A stretch of DNA of 8,441 nucleotides from Bacteroidales bacterium (GTDB lineage Bacteria > Bacteroidota > Bacteroidia > Bacteroidales > 4484-276). Below the pieces are notes generated by a model that did not search any database, was not told where the DNA came from, and saw only the letters and a list, made by a program, of their open reading frames with translations. The DNA is taken from NCBI GenBank assembly GCA_018400545.1, contig JAGYLT010000089.1:1-8441 (forward strand), written 5' to 3'. Numbering within the stretch: the first letter of the stretch is position 1; each line of letters starts with the position of its first letter. This document shows positions 1 through 5,867 of the stretch, in pieces. The position numbers and the translations under genes are program-made.

Positions 1-26
1 AAATCAAAACATTAAATAAAGGGAAG

Positions 27-686
27 ATGAAAAAAACGTTTCAATCCAGCCTGTCGGTCAAGCTCATCATGTTGGCCCTGTTAGTGGCTGTGGCCGGTGG
101 ATTTACCGGATGTAAAAGCAAAAAGAAGATCGCCGCCGAAAAAGCAGCGGCAGAACGTGCAGCCCAAATCGAGCAGGCAAAAAAAGATCTGTTGATGATT
201 ATCAACGACCAGGGCGATATGCTGCTGGAAGAAAAAGAAGATAAAGTTTCGGAAATCAAAGGATCGAACCTGCAGGATCCTGAAGTGGATGCCCTGATTC
301 AAAGAGCGGAAGAAGCAATCGCAAAAGAAAAGGACGAAATAAAAAGGCTTGAGGAGGAGCGGCGCCGAAAGGAACTGGAAGCCCAGCAGGCCGAGGAACA
401 AAAATTCAGCAAAATTGAAACGCTTTTCGATGGTATTGCCAATACCAAATCCATGGAAATGGCCAATACCCGCATCAACGAGGCACTCCGGTTTTTCGCC
501 TCACCAGATGTTCCGGTGCTGGTGATTGTTTTCATGGAAGGCAGCACCAAGGATTACGACAGGCCCACCACCATCAAAAAGTACCTGGAATACATCAAAG
601 ACCAGGGCAAAAACGTAAACAAAATTCACAATGTGCAATTTGATGCCAACGGCAAAATCACTGAACTGGAACTGATTAAAATGTAA
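27..686 (+). CDS. Exported lipoprotein with long charged coiled coil and C-terminal alpha+beta domain
   Basis: Function unknown. Seen: a lipoprotein signal peptide (KK at residues 2-3, hydrophobic stretch about 12-26, lipobox F-T-G-C with Cys29), followed at once by a lysine-rich stretch. Residues about 35-135 are almost entirely Glu/Lys/Arg/Ala/Gln with no proline apart from one near residue 85, so a long helix or coiled coil is likely. Residues about 128-219 form a compact domain with the signature I-N-x-A-L-x-F-F-A-S-P-D-V-P-V, then Y-D-R-P-T-T-I-x-x-Y-L, ending in a strand-like G-K-I-T-E-L-E-L. The order of elements resembles the next protein and the LRR protein N-terminus, which I read as NTF2-like; this is inference. 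Inferred location: lipid-anchored in the periplasm or outer membrane, with the helix acting as a spacer. The start at 27 gives a perfect signal peptide. The next gene begins 5 bp after the stop, so the two are very probably cotranscribed. The gene may have upstream operon partners outside the window. Confidence 0.85.
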   Translation: MKKTFQSSLSVKLIMLALLVAVAGGFTGCKSKKKIAAEKAAAERAAQIEQAKKDLLMIINDQGDMLLEEKEDKVSEIKGSNLQDPEVDALIQRAEEAIAKEKDEIKRLEEERRRKELEAQQAEEQKFSKIETLFDGIANTKSMEMANTRINEALRFFASPDVPVLVIVFMEGSTKDYDRPTTIKKYLEYIKDQGKNVNKIHNVQFDANGKITELELIKM

Positions 687-691
687 ACATT

Positions 692-1267
692 ATGAAGGCA
701 ATGAAAAATATCATATGGATTTTTACAGCCCTGCTCATCGGGCAGGCAGCATACAGCCAGGACAACATCAGTCCTGAACGCAAAATGGCCATCGACAGCC
801 TTGCCCTTGAAAAAGTAAGAGACCTGAGCAAATATATCAGCATTATCGGCGATAAGGAAACACCGTGGTCGGAAGCCAACCGGGTGATAGAACGCACGCT
901 GGAGCTGTTTACCGAAGATGCCGAAATGGGTGTTTCGTCACTCAACCGTCAAGAAGTAAAATATTACGATATCCGCACCTACCTGGAACGGCTGATGGCC
1001 CTCAACTACGACCAGGTGACCATCGAATGGTTTAACATCGAGTACATCTCCGACCTGGAGCGCCAGCCCGATGGCCGGTACGTAGGTGTTATCACCATCT
1101 ATCAGCGTTTCGAGGGGCGTTCGGGTGATAAGCTGAAATATGTGGACACCACTAAAAAAGATATCACCGTTTACGTGGAACGCAAGCAAACACAGATCGG
1201 CGGCCGCATCATCGGTTTTTGGGATGTGTTGCTCGGAGACGTCCGGGTGGTAGAAACCATGCCGTAA
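692..1267 (+). CDS. Small periplasmic protein, NTF2-like (putative)
   Basis: Function unknown. Seen: a Sec signal peptide (hydrophobic core about residues 7-18, cleavage likely at A-Y-S|Q23) and a mature domain of about 169 aa with no further membrane segment and no cysteine. The mature part has helices about 30-75, then Y-Y-D-I-R-T-Y-L (about 90-97), then alternating strands (V-T-I-E-W-F-N-I, Y-V-G-V-I-T-I-Y-Q-R-F, K-D-I-T-V-Y-V-E), and ends in D-V-R-V-V-E. This lines up with residues about 50-180 of the LRR protein: I-x-x-x-L/F-x-x-F, V-x-V, Y-L, V-x-I/F-x-F-x-I, the F/L-x-G turn, and a final I-x-V/I-x. A start at 701 (MKNIIW) would also give a good signal peptide. It sits 5 bp after the lipoprotein gene and is followed by a terminator-like hairpin, so it is probably the last gene of that transcript. 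It is a real gene with no assigned role. Confidence 0.85.
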   Translation: MKAMKNIIWIFTALLIGQAAYSQDNISPERKMAIDSLALEKVRDLSKYISIIGDKETPWSEANRVIERTLELFTEDAEMGVSSLNRQEVKYYDIRTYLERLMALNYDQVTIEWFNIEYISDLERQPDGRYVGVITIYQRFEGRSGDKLKYVDTTKKDITVYVERKQTQIGGRIIGFWDVLLGDVRVVETMP

Positions 1268-1276
1268 AAAAAATTC

Positions 1277-1317
1277 AAACGGTCCGCTGCATCTACGATG
1301 TGGCGGGCTGTTTCTTT
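1277..1317 (+). terminator. Terminator-like hairpin after the lipoprotein/191-aa gene pair
   Basis: Bases 1277-1293 pair with 1297-1313 in a 17-bp stem around the triloop TAC. Four of the pairs are G-T, which are stable as G-U in RNA. An A-run (1266-1273) lies before it and TTTCTTT (1311-1317) after it, so it could work as an intrinsic terminator, perhaps in both directions. It begins 9 bp after the stop codon at 1265-1267. I paired it by eye and calculated no folding energy. The T-run is interrupted by one C. Confidence 0.6.
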
Positions 1318-1417
1318 AAAGGTCTTTTTATTTCCGAAAAAAAATCATTCATCACCAAAACAGCACGCCTGAAAACAAAAGCTACGCTCAGTTATTGTTA
1401 ATCAAAACCATCCGGCT

Positions 1418-2260
1418 ATGTATTTAAAAAGTGCGGTATTTGTTTTATTGCTGTTTTGCACGATTTCGGCCCCTGCCCAGATTGGTGAGTTTTCCGCTGT
1501 AAACGATGAGGAAAGCCTGGAGTCTTTTTATGCGGAAACCAAGCAGGTCAATCAGTTTCTCAGACGATTCAATGCCGAGGAAAATGTCCGTGGTGTAAAG
1601 CTTTCCACACGCGACTCATTATATCATAATCCGGAATTGCGCCGGAAATTCATCCGCATGCTTTTCGACAGGGAAAATGCAGATATCTCCGGTTTGCTAA
1701 AGGATGCCTTCATCAACGATGTTACGCAGGATGGAAATCCAAAATACCTGGATTTTCACGGGGGAAACTGGTTTGGGGAGGTGATCGTTTTGTTCAAAAG
1801 GGGGCAGCATGAGATTTATGTCACTTTGCTGATGAAACTGGTAAAGGAAAATCTCGGTTCAAAGTGGGTGATCGATGATGTAAGGTATAATCCCTACGAA
1901 GGGCTTTATGCTGCCGATGAGGAATCGGGCTCCCGGTTTTTACATCCATTGAGCCATGAGCTTGATTTCATGAATCTGGATAAAGTTTTCAGAACGGAGG
2001 AGCATATCGGCGATTATTTCCGGCAGGGTTTCGAGGCCAGCAAATTGTCGGTATTCCTTTATGAACTTAGGAACGGCAACCTGTCTTTTCAATATGTAAC
2101 TAATGTGAAGTTTCATTTTTTTCAGCTTGAAGGCTGGTATTTCGAGATCAGCGAATTCAACCGGCCGGGGCTGAACCGCGGCTGGCTCATCAGCAACCTC
2201 ATCAGGCTGGAAGATGGCCAGAAAGAAAGCCTCATCAACTACCTGTATAACCTGGATTGA
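1418..2260 (+). CDS. Secreted protein of unknown function, 280 aa
   Basis: Function unknown. Seen: a signal peptide (hydrophobic residues about 6-17, cleavage likely at A-P-A|Q21) and a mature protein of about 260 aa with no membrane segment or sorting domain. The mature part falls into two halves of similar plan. The first (about 30-160) has a helical R-R-K-F-I-R-M-L-F segment, then G-E-V-I-V-L-F-K-R-G and H-E-I-Y-V-T-L-L-M strands and a K-W-V-I-D-D-V motif. The second (about 170-280) has L-S-F-Q-Y-V-T-N-V-K-F-H-F-F strands, an aromatic G-W-Y-F-E-I-S-E-F-N-R segment, and G-W-L-I-S-N-L near the end. The K/G-W-x-I pattern after a beta pair is common in NTF2-like domains, so two such domains in tandem are possible; this is inference. 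From memory, similar proteins are widespread hypothetical proteins in Bacteroidota. The LRR gene starts 5 bp after its stop. The 150-bp gap before it holds the terminator hairpin and a leader in which I found no convincing promoter motif. Confidence 0.85.
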   Translation: MYLKSAVFVLLLFCTISAPAQIGEFSAVNDEESLESFYAETKQVNQFLRRFNAEENVRGVKLSTRDSLYHNPELRRKFIRMLFDRENADISGLLKDAFINDVTQDGNPKYLDFHGGNWFGEVIVLFKRGQHEIYVTLLMKLVKENLGSKWVIDDVRYNPYEGLYAADEESGSRFLHPLSHELDFMNLDKVFRTEEHIGDYFRQGFEASKLSVFLYELRNGNLSFQYVTNVKFHFFQLEGWYFEISEFNRPGLNRGWLISNLIRLEDGQKESLINYLYNLD

Positions 2261-2265
2261 TATTT

Positions 2266-4884
2266 ATGGAGCAAAAAATAACCGGATATCTGTTTCTGAT
2301 CTGTATTGCTTTTGTGGCTATTACAGGAAAGGTGCAGGCTCAAAAGGCCCTTGCGGCTGAGGAGATCGAACAGTACAGCAGCGATGCCGAAAAGCTGGTG
2401 TCGTTTCTGGAATTCACTTTCAATACCATTGGCAGTGCCGAAGTTCCGGTAAAGGAAAAGGATATCATTATCAACCAGAGCTTCTCCAAATTTTTTGTCG
2501 GCAGCAAGGTGCAGGTCGAGGATGATCTGGATGAAAATCGTGAAGTGCCCATAAATAAAGATGTACAGGCATACCTGAAGGATATCGATTTCTTTTTCGA
2601 CAGTGTGCATTTTATCTTCGATATCGAAAAAATTGAGCATCAGATTAACGAAAACAATCAGTTGTTTTTTAAGGTAACCCTGAACCGCAACCTGAAAGGG
2701 GTGACGGTTATGGGCGATACGGTTGACAACAACCGGACGCGCTACATCGAAATTAACCTGGATGATGTGGAACGGGACCTGAAAATTGCCAGTATTTACA
2801 CCACCAAATTAAACGAGAAGGAAGAGTTGCGAAAATGGTGGAATGATTTGCCGCAGGCCTGGAAGGATGTGCTGGGCGAAAATATCGTGTTGCACGATAC
2901 CATCCGAATGAAAGATGTAACCTGGTTTAACGATTCGCTGGCCAAACTCAATTTTCTGGTGAAATGGAAGATGAGCCGCGATACCATGACCTATGAAGCA
3001 CAGGACAGCCTCTATATTTCGCTGACAGATACTTCCCGGATCAACCTGAGCCTGCTCGACAGGCAGGTGCGGAAGATCACGCAGCTCGACACCATTAACA
3101 TTTCAGGGAATTCCGCCATCATTTCGCTGGAACCGTTGTCGAAACTTGACGACCTGAAGCGCATCGATTGCAGTTTTTCGCTCATCGATGAACTGATGCC
3201 TTTGCGGAACCTTACCCAGCTTCAATACCTCAATTGTGCACAAACGAATGTTTCGTCGCTGAATGCATTGAAATATTCCACCAACCTGGAGGAACTGGTC
3301 ATCAACCATACGCTGATTTCTGATATTGGTCCTGCCGTTAATTTTACGTCGCTTGAAAAATTTCACCTGAACAATACGCAGGTAGATTCGCTAACGGCTT
3401 TGACAGAGATTACAGGAATGAAAGATCTGGAACTTGCCGCCACGAAAGTAAAAACGTTGCAGCCCCTGCAGGGCATGGCAAAACTTGAAAGGCTCAATTT
3501 TTCGGATACGGATATCGATGATCTGACGCCGCTCACCGGTCTGAAGGAGATTTATTTCCTAAAATTTGAACGTACACCGGTGGAGAATCTTCAGCCGCTA
3601 AAAGATGTATCCGGGTTGCATTTTGTATTTGCCGATCAAACCCGGATTGCCGATTTATCGCCACTGAATGGTTTGCCCGAACTCAACAAAATTTACTGCG
3701 ATAAATCCGGGGTTACCCGTTCGGAAGCCACCGCATTTATGAACCGGAATCCCAATGTTTTGGTAGTTTATGAATCTGCCGACCTGGTGAACTGGTGGAA
3801 AACCATATCGCCGGCATGGCGGGAGGTGTTCACCGAAAATGTAAGCCTCGTCGAAAATCCCTCAAAAGAGGAACTGCACCGGATCATCAAAATCAAAACC
3901 CTGAATATTGCCGGAAACGACAGAATTCAAACACTTGATCCACTGTCGAACCTTTCGCAATTGCGCGAACTACAGTGCCAGGCCACCGGCATCAGCAGCC
4001 TTGAACCCCTGGAGTCGTTGTCCGATTTGCGTATCCTCAATTTTTCAGATACCCGCGTTGATGATCTCTGCCCACTGGAAGGCCTGACCAAGCTGGAGAA
4101 ACTTTCTTTCGATCGCACACTTGTGGACAGGCTGTTGCCACTTATGGAGCTGCAGGAACTGAGAAATATTTACTGCGATCAAACCCAAATTCCGGAGGAG
4201 GAAATCATTGTTTTTATGCAGTCGCATCCCGAATGCCTTGTGGTTTATCAGACCGCGGACCTGGAGTTTTGGTGGGAAAAGCTGCCGGATGTGTGGAAGC
4301 TGCTGGCCGAAAAGTTTCTGAAAACCAATGACGCCCTAACGCGTGAGCAACTGCAGGAACTGGTCAACCTGCGCCGGATCGACCTGTCGGATTTCCCCGA
4401 AATGGATGAGCGTTCCATCGAGATTACCAGCCTGAAATATATCGGAAAGTTGTTGTTTTTGGAAGAGCTGAAATTCACAAACACCAGCGTTACAAGTCTG
4501 GAACCTTTGCGCAGTAATCCAACCCTCAGGGTGCTGGTTTGCAACAACAATCCCATCGAAACGCTTGAGCCGCTTTCCGAGGTCCGTAACCTTGAGGTGC
4601 TGGATGTGCAGAATACGCCCATCGAAAGCCTGGAGTTTCTGGCCGGCTTGCACTCCCTCAAAAAACTAAATTGTTCCGGAACGCAAATCCGCAAACTGAA
4701 AGGACTGGAAAACCTGAATAATCTGGAGCATCTGGATTGTTACAATACCTCCATCAGAAGGCTTGATGAACTGGAATATGTGAACAGCCTTAAACTGGTG
4801 CGTTGTTACAACACCCGAATTTCCGACCGCCGAATCGAAAAATTCAAAAAAGCCAATCCGGGAGTGGAGGTTGTGCATTATTGA
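2266..4884 (+). CDS. Large exported leucine-rich-repeat protein with three W-cap/LRR modules
   Basis: A probable periplasmic or cell-surface binding scaffold with unknown partner. Seen: a signal peptide (hydrophobic residues 8-20, cleavage likely at V-Q-A25|Q26), then a domain at about 28-190 that resembles the 191-aa protein (strong V-Q-A-Y-L-K-D-I-D-F-F-F and R-Y-I-E-I-N-L-D-D blocks). Three modules follow, each opening with a Trp-Trp helix (W191/W192, W510/W511, W669/W670, each followed by P-x-A/V-W). Each module runs through 22-residue repeats of pattern L-x-x-L-x-[C/F/L]-x-x-T-x-[I/V]-x-x-L-x-P-L and ends in N/H-P-x-x-x-V-V-Y or V-V-H-Y (Y502, Y661, Y872). I count about 9, 4 and 6 repeats. 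The first module has an extra insert of about 70 aa after its cap. The T-x-I-x-x-L-x-P-L form matches the SDS22/internalin-like LRR class. There is no T9SS sorting domain, LPXTG motif or C-terminal anchor. I chose ATG 2266 over an in-frame TTG at 2257 because it lies 5 bp after the previous stop, the same spacing as the first gene pair, and leaves a normal signal peptide. Confidence 0.92.
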   Translation: MEQKITGYLFLICIAFVAITGKVQAQKALAAEEIEQYSSDAEKLVSFLEFTFNTIGSAEVPVKEKDIIINQSFSKFFVGSKVQVEDDLDENREVPINKDVQAYLKDIDFFFDSVHFIFDIEKIEHQINENNQLFFKVTLNRNLKGVTVMGDTVDNNRTRYIEINLDDVERDLKIASIYTTKLNEKEELRKWWNDLPQAWKDVLGENIVLHDTIRMKDVTWFNDSLAKLNFLVKWKMSRDTMTYEAQDSLYISLTDTSRINLSLLDRQVRKITQLDTINISGNSAIISLEPLSKLDDLKRIDCSFSLIDELMPLRNLTQLQYLNCAQTNVSSLNALKYSTNLEELVINHTLISDIGPAVNFTSLEKFHLNNTQVDSLTALTEITGMKDLELAATKVKTLQPLQGMAKLERLNFSDTDIDDLTPLTGLKEIYFLKFERTPVENLQPLKDVSGLHFVFADQTRIADLSPLNGLPELNKIYCDKSGVTRSEATAFMNRNPNVLVVYESADLVNWWKTISPAWREVFTENVSLVENPSKEELHRIIKIKTLNIAGNDRIQTLDPLSNLSQLRELQCQATGISSLEPLESLSDLRILNFSDTRVDDLCPLEGLTKLEKLSFDRTLVDRLLPLMELQELRNIYCDQTQIPEEEIIVFMQSHPECLVVYQTADLEFWWEKLPDVWKLLAEKFLKTNDALTREQLQELVNLRRIDLSDFPEMDERSIEITSLKYIGKLLFLEELKFTNTSVTSLEPLRSNPTLRVLVCNNNPIETLEPLSEVRNLEVLDVQNTPIESLEFLAGLHSLKKLNCSGTQIRKLKGLENLNNLEHLDCYNTSIRRLDELEYVNSLKLVRCYNTRISDRRIEKFKKANPGVEVVHY
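2827..4881 (+). repeat. Three-fold internal module repeat within the LRR gene
   Basis: Module 1 covers 2827-3771, module 2 covers 3784-4248 and module 3 covers 4261-4881. Each encodes L-x-x-W-W-x-x-[L/I]-[P/S]-x-x-W, then a linking helix (E-[E/Q]-L-x-x-[I/L]-[I/V] in modules 2 and 3), then 66-bp LRR units, then the N/H-P...V-V terminal motif. Modules 1 and 2 are separated by A-D and four codons, modules 2 and 3 by Q-T-A-D. Within the modules the 66-bp period is visible at the protein level; the DNA has diverged enough that I see no long identical stretches. Confidence 0.85.
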
Positions 4885-4900
4885 TAAATTACTATCTTAG
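4871..4900 (+). promoter_or_regulatory. Bacteroidota-type promoter candidate
   Basis: TTG (4871-4873), 19 bp, then TATCTTAG (4893-4900). This fits the Bacteroidota pattern of a TTG or TTTG -33 element and a TAnnTTTG -7 element with one mismatch in the -7 box. The -33 part lies inside the last codons of the LRR gene. Transcription from here would begin about 15 bp before the ATG of the small membrane protein at 4923. It was found by motif only. Confidence 0.5.
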
Positions 4901-4922
4901 TTGCGTTTTAAATAATAAAACT

Positions 4923-5209
4923 ATGGAAAATACAAACGCACCTAATGATTACCCTTCTCCCGGTAACCGTTATCAGAATATGAATAGCCAGTAGCGGTAG
5001 GCGACTGGTTTGTCACGATTTTAATTACGGCTATTCCGGTTGTAGGGCTGGTGATGTTGTTCGTCTGGGCATTTTCGTCGGATACCAACATCAGCAAAGC
5101 CAACTGGGCCAAAGCCACACTCATCTGGTATGCAGTTGGGATTTTACTGGCCGGGATTATCTTTTCCTTTGTCGGGCTGGCTTTCCTGACAGAAGCTTTT
5201 AGCAGATAA
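4923..5209 (+). pseudogene. Small two-helix membrane protein, broken by a single-base frameshift
   Basis: The ATG at 4923 opens 23 codons rich in Asn and Pro (ending N-M-N-S-Q) and stops at TAG 4992-4994. From 4991 the frame one base back reads on for 72 codons to TAA at 5207-5209, with no start codon of its own: V-A-V-G-D-W-F-V, a membrane helix with I-P-V-V-G-L-V-M-L-F-V-W-A-F, a loop N-I-S-K-A-N-W-A-K-A, and a second helix G-I-L-L-A-G-I-I-F. Joined, the product is about 95 aa. From memory this matches a widespread, unnamed family of small Bacteroidota membrane proteins with an Asn/Pro-rich N-terminus and the IPxVxxxMLFVWAF and SKANWAKA signatures; its function is not known to me. The later-frame stop at 4985-4987 confines the shift to about 4988-4994, and I see no slippery heptamer there. 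A missing base, either real or from sequencing, is the simplest reading. A promoter candidate lies just upstream. Confidence 0.75.
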
Positions 5210-5217
5210 ACCGGATT

Positions 5218-5667
5218 TTATTCGTTATCCCCGGCAAACCACTCGGTGTATGAGGTAACGGTTTCCCAAAGTTTAAGGTGGTGAAGCTTTACATTTTCCG
5301 GTAAGGCCGCTTTGATGCGATTGGCGAAATCGATGATCATGTTTTCGCTGGTGGGCTGGTAATCTACAAGCACAATCCGCTCATAATGCTTTTGCATAGC
5401 GCTGAGCAGGTCCTCCGGGGTATCTTTTCGCAATACCATGGAGTGGTCAAGCTCATCCACAATCAGCCCTTTGATGATTGTTTTCAAATCTTTGAAATCG
5501 ATCACCATGCCGTATTTCGGTGATTCCGGATCGCTGATGGGCTCGCCGATCAGGGTGACCAGCAATTCGTAGGAATGTCCGTGGATATTGCTGCACAGTC
5601 CGTCATGGCCGGGCAGTGCATGTGCCATGTCGAATTTGTATGCCTTCGTGATTCTGATTTTTGCCAT
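5218..5667 (-). CDS. queD: 6-carboxy-5,6,7,8-tetrahydropterin synthase (QueD)
   Basis: Cytoplasmic enzyme of the 6-pyruvoyltetrahydropterin synthase fold. In the queuosine/7-deazaguanine pathway it converts 7,8-dihydroneopterin triphosphate to 6-carboxytetrahydropterin. Seen in 149 aa, a full-length size for the family: zinc ligands H16 (F-D-M-A-H), H29 and H31 (N-I-H-G-H-S-Y), catalytic C25 three residues before H29, G-M-V-I-D-F (53-58), the D74-H75 pair in E-L-D-H-S, the P-T-S-E-N motif (105-109) that positions the pterin, and E135 in L-W-E-T near the C-terminus. Keeping Cys25 argues for QueD over PTPS-III, the folate-pathway variant that replaces this Cys with Glu. A 6-pyruvoyl PTPS role cannot be excluded from sequence. 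No other queuosine gene is in the window and I saw no preQ1 riboswitch in front of it. Its stop lies 8 bp from the end of the convergent small membrane protein gene. Confidence 0.92.
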   Translation of the reverse strand: MAKIRITKAYKFDMAHALPGHDGLCSNIHGHSYELLVTLIGEPISDPESPKYGMVIDFKDLKTIIKGLIVDELDHSMVLRKDTPEDLLSAMQKHYERIVLVDYQPTSENMIIDFANRIKAALPENVKLHHLKLWETVTSYTEWFAGDNE

Positions 5668-5764
5668 GGAGCGGGAAGTTATTGAGTTATTATGTTATTG
5701 GTTTATCTGTTAATACTTGATTTGTTAAGTTTTGTTGTAGCAGTTGGGATGGATGTGATGGATA

Positions 5765-5784
5765 TCCGTAGCATATGCTACGGA
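5765..5784. repeat. Perfect 20-bp palindrome
   Basis: TCCGTAGCATATGCTACGGA reads the same on both strands. It could be a protein-binding operator for a dimer, a cruciform or hairpin, or part of a dispersed intergenic repeat. It lies about 98 bp upstream of queD (minus strand) and downstream of the endonuclease gene. I see no second copy in the window. Confidence 0.8.
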
Positions 5785-5788
5785 CAAC

Positions 5789-5826
5789 ATCGCATAAAGA
5801 CGCACGGACGTGCTTCTTTATGCGAT
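5789..5826. terminator. 38-nt hairpin downstream of the endonuclease gene
   Basis: ATCGCATAAAGA (5789-5800) pairs with 5815-5826. After one mismatch (5801/5814), GCACG (5802-5806) pairs with CGTGC (5809-5813) around a 2-nt loop. It lies 41 bp past the endonuclease stop on the minus strand and could end that transcript or protect its 3' end. No T-run follows on either strand, so a classical intrinsic terminator is unlikely. A repetitive-element role is equally possible. The rest of 5668-5867 is AT-rich and holds no supportable gene. Confidence 0.5.
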
Positions 5827-5867
5827 TATTTAAATCTTCGTTTAACAATTCTTCGGCCATTTCCTTT

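Noticed and set aside
1219..1401. 60-aa plus-strand reading frame across the end of the 191-aa gene
   Set aside because: It overlaps a real gene and the terminator hairpin and has a low-complexity basic product with no recognisable domain.
2257..2265. TTG start for the LRR gene overlapping the previous stop
   Set aside because: The ATG at 2266 is 5 bp after the stop, the same spacing as in the first gene pair, and leaves a normal signal peptide; TTG would add only M-I-F.
4248..4694. 148-aa minus-strand reading frame inside the LRR gene (and others like it)
   Set aside because: Periodic LRR codons keep the opposite strand open; the products are Ser/Arg-rich with no domain.
3076..4830. 66-bp periodicity considered as a CRISPR-like or tandem DNA array
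   Set aside because: The period is fully explained by 22-residue LRR units in one open frame; the DNA copies are not near-identical.
5668..5760. Possible preQ1 riboswitch upstream of queD
   Set aside because: The AT-rich leader lacks the C-rich loop and A-rich tail of preQ1 aptamers.
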